Assembly (NCBI GenBank): GCA_945860425.1
Contig: CAMAQU010000002.1
Location: forward strand, 1 to 38,964
Origin: Sphingomonas paucimobilis
GTDB taxonomy: Bacteria; Pseudomonadota; Alphaproteobacteria; Sphingomonadales; Sphingomonadaceae
Length of the DNA stretch: 38,964 nt
Reading direction: 5' to 3'
Shown: positions 8,321 to 17,385 of the stretch, piece after piece
How the letters are laid out: each line of letters opens with the position of its first letter
Numbering within the stretch: position 1 is the first letter of the stretch
Notes under the pieces: generated by a model
Told to the model about the DNA's origin: nothing
The model's input: the letters and a program-made list of their open reading frames with translations, nothing else
Databases searched by the model: none
Made by a program: the position numbers and the translations under genes

Positions 8321-9124
8321 ATGGGTGATTTCCTTCATGTTGAGCGCCGCGGCCGTGTTGCCATCTTGCGGATGAACAAGCCGGAGACGATGAACGCGAT
8401 CGGCACGCATGAAGATTGCGAGGATATCTGCTCCACCTTGCAGGCGCTCTCTGATGATCGTTCGGTCAGCTGCCTCATCCTAACGGGCACGGGCAAGGCG
8501 TTTAGCGCGGGTGGAAACCTGAAGTCGATGCAGCAGCGCCAGGGCATTGGCGTGCTTGACCAACCGGATTCCACACGCGCCAATTATCGTCGCGGCGTTC
8601 AGCGCGTGGCGCGCGCGCTGCTCGATGTTGAAATTCCAGCCATTGCCGCCGTCAACGGCCATGCCGTTGGGCTAGGGGCGGACCTCGCCTGCCTGTGCGA
8701 TATCAGGATTGCGGCCAAGAGCGCGCTGTTCGCGTGCAGCTTTATCAAGGTCGGCATTGTGCCGGGTGATGGCGGCGCATGGGCACTGCAGCAGGTATTG
8801 GGCTATGCCAAGGCGGCGGAGCTGTTCTTTACCGGCGACCGTTTTGACGCGCAGACGGCCAAGGACATGGGCCTTGTCAGCCAAGTGGTCGAAGATGATC
8901 AGCTGATGGAGGCGGCCATGGCCATGGCAGAGCGGATCGTTTGCAACCCGCCACGCGCCCTGCGCCTCACCAAGCGGCTGCTGCGCGAGGCGCAGCACAG
9001 CCGCATGTCCGACATATTGGAGTTATCTGCCGCTTATCAGGCGATTGTCCATGAAACGGCCGACAATCGCGAAGCGATCAACGCCTTTGTCGAAAAACGC
9101 CCGCCCGTCTTTACAGGCGACTAG
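8321..9124 (+). CDS. crotonase-family protein (annotated enoyl-CoA hydratase type) lacking the usual catalytic glutamates
   Basis: A 267-residue crotonase-fold protein. The CoA and oxyanion-hole loops are present: AFSAGGNL (60-67) and NGHAVGLGADLACLCD (112-127). By hand alignment to rat mitochondrial enoyl-CoA hydratase, the position of Glu144 is Asp121 and that of Glu164 is Phe141. Ordinary water addition to enoyl-CoA is therefore doubtful. It may be an isomerase, hydrolase, dehalogenase-like or other member of the superfamily. AGAGGA precedes the ATG. Its stop lies three bases from the stop of the converging PAP2_3 gene. The fold call is firm; the reaction is unknown. Confidence 0.88.
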   Translation: MGDFLHVERRGRVAILRMNKPETMNAIGTHEDCEDICSTLQALSDDRSVSCLILTGTGKAFSAGGNLKSMQQRQGIGVLDQPDSTRANYRRGVQRVARALLDVEIPAIAAVNGHAVGLGADLACLCDIRIAAKSALFACSFIKVGIVPGDGGAWALQQVLGYAKAAELFFTGDRFDAQTAKDMGLVSQVVEDDQLMEAAMAMAERIVCNPPRALRLTKRLLREAQHSRMSDILELSAAYQAIVHETADNREAINAFVEKRPPVFTGD

Positions 9125-9127
9125 GCC

Positions 9128-10201
9128 TCAGGCCGAAGGGCGCGTTTTTGCAAGGCCTTTGGCACGCAGGCCAGAATAAATCAGCTGGGAGGCAGGGCCA
9201 GAAAGGACCCACAGCCCAGCCATCATGGCCGCGCCCAAAAGCCCGTCAGACGCATAATGCCAGCCGAGGTGAATGGAGGCGATCCAGATCAACATCGCAT
9301 AGCCAAAGAAGCACCAGCCGATTTTTCGGCTATGCTGAAAGGCCCCAATGACGAATAAAGTCGCCATGGCCACATGCATGGACGGCATGGCAGAAATGCC
9401 GCTGGCAAACGCCAATGGCCCGCCTTGTGACTGGCGCAGCATTTCTTGAAAATGGAGCGCCTGAACATTCAGGCCATAAACTGCTGCACGCTGATCAAGG
9501 ACCATCAACGCTTCATGCATCCGAACATAGCCAGCATGCGGCCCAATTAACTCGTTGAAATAACATGGGCCCGCCGATGCCAGCCCCCATGCCCCAAGGC
9601 TGCCAATGAGGATCCAAGACACGACCCATGTCCCAACAAGTCGACCGCGCACATTCTGATCCCGAATTGCGATGACAACAGCGGCTGGAAACAAAAACAT
9701 GATCGGCAACCAGACCGCATAGGCCGTATCAAGAATGAGTGTCGGCAAAAGCGCTCCGAACAACATATGGGTCACTTCCCATGCATCATGTCCGAACAGC
9801 AGGCGGTGCTCCAGATCAGCGATCAGGGCATCAAGCGGGAACCCCCGACCCGGCAAGACCAGTTGCTTGAAGACCTGAAAGTGAGAAAGGGTAACAGCCG
9901 TTGCGATAATCGCTCCGATCAACCAGCGCCGCTGCCCCTCATCCGGGCCATCCGTCCGCCCTGTGATGCAGGCAAGGCGCTGAGCGCCCAAAACAAGCGC
10001 TCCGGCGAATATGGCAAGCCCCAGATAGGCCAAATTCAGCAGCAGAAATGGCCCGGGCTGAAGCGACGGCAACACAAAAAGGGGCGCGCAGCCTGCAAGG
10101 AACAGCATCGCAATAACGGCGGCAGAGCGCACGGCCACGGGCCGCGCACCCTCAGTGTCTGCAATGTCCAAGGCTGCATCACGCCGTGATTTGCCCAACA
10201 A
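9128..10201 (-). CDS. PAP2_3 (Aur1/inositolphosphotransferase-like) integral membrane protein
   Basis: A multi-spanning membrane protein with about eight helices. Its C-terminal part carries the PAP2_3 pattern: SAMPSMHVAMA, then SIHLGWHYASDGLLGA, where the second His and the Asp form the phosphatase-type site. Members act on lipid-linked phosphates, for example transferring head groups in sphingolipid or glycolipid synthesis, which would suit a sphingolipid-containing sphingomonad. Substrate is unknown. The start is uncertain: the open frame extends to 10477, but the region upstream of 10201 is Arg/Pro-rich and unlike protein. I use TTG 10201, which has GGGGGA nearby; ATG 10108 would cut into the first helix. 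Confidence 0.8.
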   Translation of the reverse strand: MLGKSRRDAALDIADTEGARPVAVRSAAVIAMLFLAGCAPLFVLPSLQPGPFLLLNLAYLGLAIFAGALVLGAQRLACITGRTDGPDEGQRRWLIGAIIATAVTLSHFQVFKQLVLPGRGFPLDALIADLEHRLLFGHDAWEVTHMLFGALLPTLILDTAYAVWLPIMFLFPAAVVIAIRDQNVRGRLVGTWVVSWILIGSLGAWGLASAGPCYFNELIGPHAGYVRMHEALMVLDQRAAVYGLNVQALHFQEMLRQSQGGPLAFASGISAMPSMHVAMATLFVIGAFQHSRKIGWCFFGYAMLIWIASIHLGWHYASDGLLGAAMMAGLWVLSGPASQLIYSGLRAKGLAKTRPSA

Positions 10202-10564
10202 ACCCGATCCCCCACATGGCGCGTTACGTTCTGCGAGCCTGTTTACCCCCGCAACGCGACCAACTGAAAACCGCCTCCAAATGGCGGAAGCGGTCCATCG
10301 CAGATGTCCCCCATCTAGTAAATGACAAAACGATGACACGATAGGCGCTGGCGATGACCGGAGGATAGTTGCCGCATCGTCGACATGGGGCGTCGCTGTT
10401 TTCAGCCTGATCTTTCTCCAACAAGCGATAAAATTGGCCAGGAATCTAGGTGAATCTATGCGGCCAAACAGAAACAACCAGAATAGTTGGGATTGCGCTT
10501 TTTCGATAGTAATCCTTTTATAACAGCGGCATCATTGTTTTTAACTTGCCCATGGGGACATCTG

Positions 10565-11836
10565 ATGCGCGATCATGAACTTCGCCTCCGCGTGGTCGGA
10601 GAAATGCACCTGCGCAGGTGGCCACTTATCACCGCACCATGCCATGTTATTCAGTGGGTGTTGAATGTTGACGATGACGAACGGGCACAAGAGCTGATCG
10701 CAATCGAGGCGCAGTCGGGCAAAGACGGCCTCGTCGGCAATCCTTCCCATCGCGAAGGCCAAATCAATCCCGGGGTCTCTTTCACATGGGAACGCCAGAG
10801 TGAAGGGAGTAGCCTCACTCTATTTGCCCACGGCGGCACAGAGAGCGGATATCTTGACCCAACAACCGATCCCGAACTTTATGCGTCCATCATGTGGGCA
10901 CAAAGTCTTCCGGGCCGGATCGTCCGAAGTACGCGGGTTTGGATTGCTGCGACCGATGCAGACATCAAACAGTTGATGAAAGCAATTCCGTTCAGCCGGA
11001 GTGAGCTTGTGTCCAGTCAGATTGGGGAAGACATCCGCATGTGGTCTGATTTTAGGATCATGGATGATGGCTTTGGCCGCTTATTGGTCGCAGCGAACGG
11101 CGCAGACCCTTATGATCTTACCCGCCAGCTTCAACGATTACAGGAGTTGGGCAACTATCGTAACAAGGCACTGCTTGGCTTGCCGGTCGCCCGCGAATGC
11201 TGGCCTCAACTTGATATGACAGAGGCAAGGCTGCGCAACCTCTTCAATCGCCTTGCCAGTAATGAGGACCGGGACGATACGCTACTTGAGGACCTTTCGG
11301 TCCTTGCCCTAGACCTTGCCTCGGTTTCCACTTCGATATCCTTCCGAATGGATGCCACCCGCGCCTATGGGAAGATTGTAGAAGAACGGCTCGAACAGGT
11401 CGATAGCCGTCCGATCGAAGGGTATGCCTCTCTCGCCGATTTTACGCAGCGGCGTTTTAGTCCCGCGATGAACACCTGTATCGCCACTACCGAGCGGATC
11501 GCGAGACTAGAAAAGGGCACAGAGCAACTGGGCTCATTGCTGCGTGCGCGTGTGGATACGCACATTGAAAACCAGAATGCCCAGCTTTTGGGGTCGATGG
11601 AGCGCAGCATTTCCAGCCAGGTTCGGTTACAGCGCATGGTCGAAGGCTTGTCTGTGATCGCACTGAGCTATTATCTTTTGAGCCTGATCAAATTTGCCCT
11701 CTACGCGGTGCCTGCCAGCGACACGCATGTTTCCCATGAGTTTATTGTCGGGGTGCTGGTCATACCGGTGTTGGCCGGCGTCTGGCTCTCTATGCGTCTG
11801 TTGAAAAAGCGATTGCTTGGACCTGACGGACGTTAG
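10565..11836 (+). CDS. DUF3422 family protein with C-terminal membrane anchor
   Basis: The N-terminus (RDHELRLRVVGEMHLRRWP) matches the EMHxRP-type start of the DUF3422 family. A roughly 330-residue soluble part follows, and then two hydrophobic helices near the C-terminus (about residues 364-385 and 392-412) with a basic tail. It therefore looks membrane-anchored with a large cytoplasmic domain and predicted coiled-coil stretches before the anchor. The family has no known biochemical function. I start at ATG 10565 because GGGGAC precedes it and because upstream in-frame sequence is not protein-like. It is divergent from the PAP2_3 gene with about 360 bp between them, in which I see no further gene. 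Confidence 0.82.
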   Translation: MRDHELRLRVVGEMHLRRWPLITAPCHVIQWVLNVDDDERAQELIAIEAQSGKDGLVGNPSHREGQINPGVSFTWERQSEGSSLTLFAHGGTESGYLDPTTDPELYASIMWAQSLPGRIVRSTRVWIAATDADIKQLMKAIPFSRSELVSSQIGEDIRMWSDFRIMDDGFGRLLVAANGADPYDLTRQLQRLQELGNYRNKALLGLPVARECWPQLDMTEARLRNLFNRLASNEDRDDTLLEDLSVLALDLASVSTSISFRMDATRAYGKIVEERLEQVDSRPIEGYASLADFTQRRFSPAMNTCIATTERIARLEKGTEQLGSLLRARVDTHIENQNAQLLGSMERSISSQVRLQRMVEGLSVIALSYYLLSLIKFALYAVPASDTHVSHEFIVGVLVIPVLAGVWLSMRLLKKRLLGPDGR

Positions 11837-12135
11837 AAGAAACCCAGTCGCATATGTCCCACAAATGTGACGGGCCGGGGGTAGTTTTGGTGCTTTAGAT
11901 CATACCATAAGCCCGCGCTCAAAGATGGCAAATACTACTCAACTTTCTGCTGCGTCTTCATGCGGCGTACTGCAAAAAACGCTGTTTGGCGGCAATGGCG
12001 CTCCCCAACGGACTGCCGGTGCAAACGCTCGACCACGCCGCCATCATGGCCTCGCCTGCAGCACAAGGAATGAGAGGCATTAGTGGGCGGCCGCTATAGA
12101 TCGATACGCGCCGGTATCTCGGCCCGCGATAGTCA
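11837..12135. other. 299-bp gap with no convincing gene
   Basis: The region lies between the converging DUF3422 and POT transporter genes. Short open frames exist on both strands, but none has a ribosome site or a recognisable protein. No clear terminator hairpin was found. It may hold decayed sequence. Confidence 0.35.
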
Positions 12136-13497
12136 TCAAGGGGTCGGGTCCGCTTCCAGGCCCCGTTGCAAGGGCTTGCGCAGCACGAGAATGAGCGTGG
12201 CGCCCACGGCAGCAATGGCCGCATCCAGCATCCAGAAGGTGGAAGGTGCCATCTTATCAAAGTAGCTGCCAACCCATCCCGCCAGCACATGGCCAATAAA
12301 TGGGGAGAGGAAAGCGACGCCCATCAATGTCGATGCAAGGCGCGGCGGCGCGGCCTTGCTGACAATAGCGAGCGTCGTCGGCCAATAATACATCCAGCCC
12401 AGCCCCATGGTCAGCCAGCCAGCAACCGCCCAGCCCAAGGCAACACTATTCTCTTCGGTTTGGCCCCAATTGCCATAGGCTAGGAGCAAAGCAGCAAAGG
12501 CAACAATTGCCGTGCCGATTCCCTGCTTGGTCACGCTGGCTGGCTCACGGCCCCGTTTGGCTTGCCAGCCCCATAAAACCACCAGCGCAGGTGCAACGAG
12601 TATGGCCCCAATCGAGTCCATCGACGCAAACCAGCTCGATGGAATGACACCCAGCGGCGTGGCAAGGTTCACATATTGGTCAACCCACAGAATGCCAATG
12701 CTCCACACCATGGGATAGGCGATTTCAGCCGGCATGGTCAGCGCAATCACGCAGAGGAGAACAATCACACGCTTGCGCTCGCTTGGAGTCAAAGGCGGAG
12801 CCTTTACGTGTTCGCGCCGCGCTGGTCGGTCGTCAGGCAAGTATTTCTGGCCAAGAACATAGCTGACCAGTGCAAGCAGCATCAAAACAGCAGCCACAGC
12901 AAAGCCCGCGTGCCAGCCATAAATGGCCGCCACCAGCCCAGTCACCAGGGGGCCACTGGCGGCACCGATGTTAATGCCGGTCGAAAAAATCGTGTACCCA
13001 CGCGACCGCATCGATTCATCTTCGCGCGGATAAAGTGCGCCAACTTGGGCCGAAATATTGCCCTTGAGAAATCCGGAACCCAGGATCAGCAGCAAGAGCG
13101 CGAGCAGGAACGTCGAATAAAAGGACATGGCCAAATGGCCCGCGCTCATCAGCAGCACACCGATCAGGACCGTGCGCTTTGCCCCGAGAAACCGGTCGGC
13201 CACCCATCCCCCGATAAGGGGGGTGAAATAGACCAGCCCTGCATACCAGCCATAGACAATGGCGGCAAAGGCGATGTCGGTCATCTGCCCGTTAAATCCG
13301 ATCAGGCTCCTGAGCGTCGAAAGCCCAACGACCTTCGCCGCGTTTTCCGGCAGCAGCAGATCCTTAACCATGTAAAGAGTCAGAAGCGCCGACATCCCGT
13401 AAAAGGAAAATCGTTCCCAGGTTTCGGTGAAAGCCAGGTAATAAACACCCTTGGGATGGCCCCCAAATTGCTCAGAATGCTGCGCTGCGCTGTCCAC
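12136..13497 (-). CDS. proton-dependent oligopeptide (POT/PTR2) transporter
   Basis: This inner-membrane MFS-fold symporter takes up di- and tripeptides with protons. The POT signature FTETWERFSFYGMSALL (ExxERFxYY-type motif) is in the first helix near residue 25. The second signature, around FTPLIGGWVADRFLGAKRTV, is near residue 95, followed by KGNISAQVGALY. At 453 residues with 12-14 helices it is complete. It starts at GTG 13497 with GAGGGG a few bases upstream. It stands alone, facing away from the quinoprotein gene. Confidence 0.92.
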   Translation of the reverse strand: MDSAAQHSEQFGGHPKGVYYLAFTETWERFSFYGMSALLTLYMVKDLLLPENAAKVVGLSTLRSLIGFNGQMTDIAFAAIVYGWYAGLVYFTPLIGGWVADRFLGAKRTVLIGVLLMSAGHLAMSFYSTFLLALLLLILGSGFLKGNISAQVGALYPREDESMRSRGYTIFSTGINIGAASGPLVTGLVAAIYGWHAGFAVAAVLMLLALVSYVLGQKYLPDDRPARREHVKAPPLTPSERKRVIVLLCVIALTMPAEIAYPMVWSIGILWVDQYVNLATPLGVIPSSWFASMDSIGAILVAPALVVLWGWQAKRGREPASVTKQGIGTAIVAFAALLLAYGNWGQTEENSVALGWAVAGWLTMGLGWMYYWPTTLAIVSKAAPPRLASTLMGVAFLSPFIGHVLAGWVGSYFDKMAPSTFWMLDAAIAAVGATLILVLRKPLQRGLEADPTP

Positions 13498-13959
13498 CCC
13501 AATCCCCTCACCTTGTCCCGTATTTTGGACCCGCGCGTTTCTACAAGACGTTCAGACTGGCTGTCGCGCGTCAGGATATCAGGCACCCGGGCATTCTCCC
13601 ACCGCACGCGATGAGATACTGACATGGTCTTAGCGTTGGGGTGGACTTGCGCAAGAGGACAGGCACATCTGATTTACTGTTGCGGGTCCTAGCCCAGTTA
13701 ACGTGACGGTGTCGGCACGGCGCCTGCCCAACATGGTTCGTCGATACACCTCTAAAGCCGCCCCGAACAATGACCCTCCCCAGAGTTATTTCTGACAGCA
13801 TTTTAACATTCGACGAACTCGGCGCGGCCTTAGAAGCCGGTGCAACCCCAGAGGTGTATGCACACTTCAGCGAACAGACAGCCGGACGAGCGGGCAACTT
13901 CATCATTGACTGGTTGTAGGCGAGCGAGCATTCTCAACCTATATACCTAGGAGAGTTTC
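13498..13959. other. intergenic stretch upstream of the quinoprotein gene
   Basis: This 462-bp region should contain the promoters of the peptide transporter (leftward) and of the heme c/PQQ enzyme (rightward). A clear ribosome site, AGGAGAG, lies at its right edge before ATG 13960. The only other candidate is the 49-residue frame at 13770-13919. No repeats or hairpins stood out. Confidence 0.4.
13770..13919 (+). CDS. possible small protein or gene tail (49 residues), unrecognised
   Basis: ATG 13770 to TAG 13919 encodes 49 residues with protein-like composition (ISDSILTFDELGAALEAG, then TPEVYAHFSEQTAGRAG, ending NFIIDWL). It has no ribosome site, so it could equally be the C-terminal tail of a gene whose front was lost when the neighbouring quinoprotein gene arrived. 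I do not recognise a family. Confidence 0.25.
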   Translation: MTLPRVISDSILTFDELGAALEAGATPEVYAHFSEQTAGRAGNFIIDWL

Positions 13960-16002
13960 ATGCGGTTTGTTCGTTGGCCTTTTATCAGCCTAATGTTGTT
14001 GGCCGTAAGCACGCTTCTAGCACCCGGGGCCAAAGCCGAAGCCACCTCTGCTGGCAGTGCGGCCTACCAAAAATACTGCGCAGAATGCCACAATGCCAAC
14101 CTAGCGGGCGGTGCTCATGGCGCCGCTTTAGTCGGTGAGACGTTCCGCACCCGGTGGGGCAAAGGCGGCGTCCCACCCTTGGCCACCTTCATCCGAAGCA
14201 TGATGTCGATGAACCTGCCGGCTGGCGCGCCGCCCTCCATGACCAACAGCATCGCGGCGTTCCTGCTGCGCAGCAATGGCATTGCGGTGAGCGACCAAAA
14301 ACCAGAGGAAACCACGTGGCAAGGTGCTGCCGGCATCATGGAGGCAGCCCAAAGCGCCGGAGGCTGGGTGAATCGCGAAGCACCATTTACGTCACCGGTC
14401 ACCGATGCACTGCTGCAAAATCCACCCGCCGCGGATTGGCTGCATTGGCGCCGCACCGAAAATGGGCAGGGTTTTAGCCCGCTTTCAAGCATCAACACCC
14501 AATCAGTGGGTCGACTGCGGCTTGCCTGGGCGATGACGATGAAAGACGGCAGCAATCAGCCCACACCGCTCATTCATGACGGCGTGATGTACCTGACCCA
14601 TCCGGGCAATGTGGTGCAGGCAATCGACGCCGCCAGCGGCAGTCTGCTGTGGGAATATGCCTACCCGTACCCGGCTGATTCACGCACGCTCGGTGGCCCG
14701 ACACGCAATATCGCGCTGTATCAGGACAAGGTGTTTCTGGCCACGTACGACGCCGCCGTCGTGGCGCTGGAAGCGCGCACCGGCAAACAACTGTGGCGAA
14801 CAGTAAAGGCAGACTATCGTCAAGGCTACACGCACACGGCAGGGCCAATCATCGCCGGCGGCGTCGTGGTCAGCGGCATCAACGGCTGCGAACGCTACAA
14901 AAAGTCCGGTTGTTTTATCACCGGACACGATCCAAGCACAGGCAAAGAGCTGTGGCGCACCTCCACCATCGCACTGCCGGGCGACCCCAATGATGCCAGC
15001 TGGTCGGGCCAGCCCGTTGAACTGCGCGGCGGCGGCGACAGCTGGATTGCCGGAAGCTATGACCCGAAGTTGAACCTATATTACTTCGGCACCGCCCAGG
15101 CGAAGCCTTGGGTAGCAGCCAGCCGCGGTATGACTGCAGCGGACGCCGCTCTCTACACCAACTCGACACTGGCACTCGATCCGCGCACGGGCAAATTGCA
15201 ATGGCACTTTCAGCACGTACCCGGTGAAACATTGGACATGGAAACCGGCTTTGAGCGTGTGCTGGTGGATATCGGATCTGACAAATTCGTGCTCACTGCC
15301 GGCAAGGATGGTCTGCTCTGGAAACTCGACCGTCGCAATGGCAAGTTTGTCGCCGTCGCCGAAACGCTGTATCAAAACATCTTCAAGTCGATCGACCATG
15401 CCACTGGTCGCGTGGAATACCGCGATGACATCATGAAGGCAGGGCTAAATGACCGGGTGTCGGTCTGTCCGAGCATCTATGGCGGCCACAACTGGCAGGC
15501 CAGTGCCTATGACCCAGCCAGCACCTTGCTGGTGTTGCCGCTGCACCAATTATGTGTCGACATGACTGGCCGTGCCGTGGAGCGCAAAGAAGGCGGCGGC
15601 GGTTATGGCGGCGAATCCACCGTCTACCCCATGCCCGGAACCGACGGCATGCTCGGTCGCCTGAGTGCCATCGATGTCAGCACTTTAAAGCCGCGTTGGT
15701 CACACACGCAGCGCGCCATGTTCATGACCTCCGCACTTACCACAGGCGGCGGCCTGGCCTTCATTGGCGACCTGGATCGTTACTTCAAGGCCTTTGACGT
15801 GAAGACCGGCAAGGTGGTCTGGCAAACGCGCCTTGGTTCAGCGCCGCACGGCTACCCGGTCACCTACGCAGCAGGTGGCAAGCAGTATATCGCTGTGACC
15901 ACGGGCATGGGCGTGTTCAAGCTGGTGACTGCGCAACAAAGCCCGGACATCTACCAGCCAAGCGGGGGCAACATGCTGTACGTGTTTGAGCTGGCCGACT
16001 AA
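13960..16002 (+). CDS. PQQ-dependent dehydrogenase with N-terminal cytochrome c domain
   Basis: A 680-residue periplasmic quinohemoprotein. A signal peptide ends near AKA (residue 26). A cytochrome c domain with heme site CAECH (residues 40-44) and candidate axial Met around SMMSMNLPAG comes next. An eight-bladed quinoprotein propeller follows, beginning at WLHWRRTENGQGFSPLS and showing repeated 'DAxTGKxxWxx' blade ends. It should oxidise an alcohol or polyol and pass electrons to the heme. The vicinal Cys-Cys of methanol-type dehydrogenases is not seen, and the heme domain is at the N-terminus rather than the C-terminus, as in polyvinyl-alcohol-dehydrogenase-like enzymes. The substrate is unknown. 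AGGAGAG precedes the ATG. Confidence 0.88.
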   Translation: MRFVRWPFISLMLLAVSTLLAPGAKAEATSAGSAAYQKYCAECHNANLAGGAHGAALVGETFRTRWGKGGVPPLATFIRSMMSMNLPAGAPPSMTNSIAAFLLRSNGIAVSDQKPEETTWQGAAGIMEAAQSAGGWVNREAPFTSPVTDALLQNPPAADWLHWRRTENGQGFSPLSSINTQSVGRLRLAWAMTMKDGSNQPTPLIHDGVMYLTHPGNVVQAIDAASGSLLWEYAYPYPADSRTLGGPTRNIALYQDKVFLATYDAAVVALEARTGKQLWRTVKADYRQGYTHTAGPIIAGGVVVSGINGCERYKKSGCFITGHDPSTGKELWRTSTIALPGDPNDASWSGQPVELRGGGDSWIAGSYDPKLNLYYFGTAQAKPWVAASRGMTAADAALYTNSTLALDPRTGKLQWHFQHVPGETLDMETGFERVLVDIGSDKFVLTAGKDGLLWKLDRRNGKFVAVAETLYQNIFKSIDHATGRVEYRDDIMKAGLNDRVSVCPSIYGGHNWQASAYDPASTLLVLPLHQLCVDMTGRAVERKEGGGGYGGESTVYPMPGTDGMLGRLSAIDVSTLKPRWSHTQRAMFMTSALTTGGGLAFIGDLDRYFKAFDVKTGKVVWQTRLGSAPHGYPVTYAAGGKQYIAVTTGMGVFKLVTAQQSPDIYQPSGGNMLYVFELAD

Positions 16003-16051
16003 CGAGCGGGCAAGACCTTCATACTGTCAGTCTATCGACTAGCTGACGAAA

Positions 16052-17119
16052 CTAGCGGCATCGCTCCATCGCTTCGCGAGCAAGACGGGTCAGGCGCGGG
16101 AAGCTCGCCGCACGATCTTTTGCGTGTGCCGAGGCTGCGGTCCCCCGGATAACGCGGCCCTTAATGCCATGAAAAATGGCCGCCAGTCGGAAAAAGTTAA
16201 AGGCGATATAAAAGTCCCAATTTGGTATCTCCGATCGCCCGGTTCGAGCGCAATAGGCGGCAACATAATCAGCTTGTGTGGGAATATTGAGGGACGCGAC
16301 ATCTGCGTCCCCCAGCCCCGCCACGATATCGGGTGGCATCTGATACATCATCGCATGATAGGCAAAATCGGCCAGAGGGTGGCCCAGCGTCGAGAGCTCC
16401 CAATCCAGAACCGCCAGAATGCGAGGCTCCGATGGATGGAAGATCATGTTGTCGCAGCGAAAATCCCCATGGACGATACTGCTGTCATCGCCATCCGGGA
16501 TGTTATTAGGCAGCCATTCGAGAAGGGCGTCCATATCTCCGTCGCGGCCAGCCTCTTCGTCTTCCATATACTGCCGCGACCAGCGGCTGATCTGGCGCTC
16601 GAAATAATTCCCTGGCTTCCCAAAACCTTCCAATCCAAGTGCTGCGTAATCGAGACTGTGGAGCTGCGCGATCGTCGCATTCATCGCATCAAAATAGGCG
16701 GGGCGCTGATCATGGGGGACCTCCGAAAAGCTCGCGTCCCAAAAAATCCGCCCCTCAACCAATTCCATAATGTAGAACCAGCTGCCGATGACACTGTCAT
16801 CCGTGCAAAGCCCGTAGACTTTGGCAACCGGAAAGCCCGCGGGCGCGAGCGCTTGCAAGATCCGTGCTTCCCGGTCAACTGCGTGGGCTCCTTGCACTGT
16901 CTGCCCAGGGGGCTTGCGCCGCAGAACATAGTTGCGCGTTGGAGTCGATAAGCGATAGGTTGGATTAGACTGACCACCCTTGAACTGGGCAACCTCCAAC
17001 GGTCCAGCATAGCCGTCGATATAGACTGCCATCCAACTCGCCAGAGCGGCCTCGTCAAATCGATGCTGTTCCCGAACAGTTGATGTTCCGCTATTGGCGG
17101 ACGCTCCAGAGGCAGTCAT
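16052..17119 (-). CDS. APH/phosphotransferase family kinase, ACAD10/11-type (copy 2)
   Basis: A 355-residue protein kinase-like fold protein of the aminoglycoside phosphotransferase family. The nucleotide-side motif FKGGQSNPTYRL is near residue 45. The catalytic loop VHGDFRCDNMIF contains HGDxxxxN, and the metal motif LAVLDWELSTLG contains DWE. This subgroup resembles the kinase part of ACAD10/11 and LvaA, which phosphorylate hydroxyacyl-CoA rather than antibiotics. The ATG overlaps the stop of the preceding acyl-CoA dehydrogenase fragment (ATGA at 17116-17119). That fits this kinase/ACAD pairing. It is the last gene of the leftward operon. Confidence 0.9.
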   Translation of the reverse strand: MTASGASANSGTSTVREQHRFDEAALASWMAVYIDGYAGPLEVAQFKGGQSNPTYRLSTPTRNYVLRRKPPGQTVQGAHAVDREARILQALAPAGFPVAKVYGLCTDDSVIGSWFYIMELVEGRIFWDASFSEVPHDQRPAYFDAMNATIAQLHSLDYAALGLEGFGKPGNYFERQISRWSRQYMEDEEAGRDGDMDALLEWLPNNIPDGDDSSIVHGDFRCDNMIFHPSEPRILAVLDWELSTLGHPLADFAYHAMMYQMPPDIVAGLGDADVASLNIPTQADYVAAYCARTGRSEIPNWDFYIAFNFFRLAAIFHGIKGRVIRGTAASAHAKDRAASFPRLTRLAREAMERCR

Positions 17120-17298
17120 GCTGAATGCACCTTCCAGTCATATTTGAACTTTGTGGCCGGCGGCCATTTATGAACTTCGGTTGCGCCTTGATAGATGCGG
17201 CATGCCCGCCGTTCGCGAGAGACCTGCTGAGCGGTAGCATCCTTAGGGAGGTCATGATGGGCAATTACCCGCGCCTCATCCAATCCAAGGCCAGTCAT
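17116..17298 (-). pseudogene. C-terminal fragment of an acyl-CoA dehydrogenase
   Basis: The 60-residue frame contains ERRACRIYQGATEVHKW. It is the C-terminal FAD-side motif of acyl-CoA dehydrogenases, compare DGPTEVHK in the intact enzyme at 24376. Everything upstream in a normal 380-430-residue enzyme is missing. Yet it has a good ribosome site (GGAGAG before ATG 17298) and an ATGA overlap with the following kinase. The simplest reading is a large internal deletion that left the start region and the tail, so the frame may now serve mainly to couple translation to the kinase. A real small protein cannot be excluded. Confidence 0.65.
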
Positions 17299-17385
17299 TT
17301 TCTACTCTCCATCATTAACTTAGAGGGTGCACCATGCGGAAGAAGATGCGCACAGATTTGCTCTAAACCTGCATGTCAGATCCGG

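Noticed and set aside
11958-12296. 112-residue minus-strand frame after the DUF3422 gene
   Set aside because: Half of it lies inside the POT transporter gene in another frame, and the remaining part has no recognisable protein features.
12676-13614. 312-residue open frame on the plus strand opposite the POT transporter
   Set aside because: It is antisense to a clearly conserved transporter, is rich in Arg/Gln/His, and has no recognisable motif or ribosome site.
16124-16951. 275-residue open frame opposite the second APH kinase
   Set aside because: The sense strand carries intact kinase motifs; the antisense frame is a by-product of codon bias.
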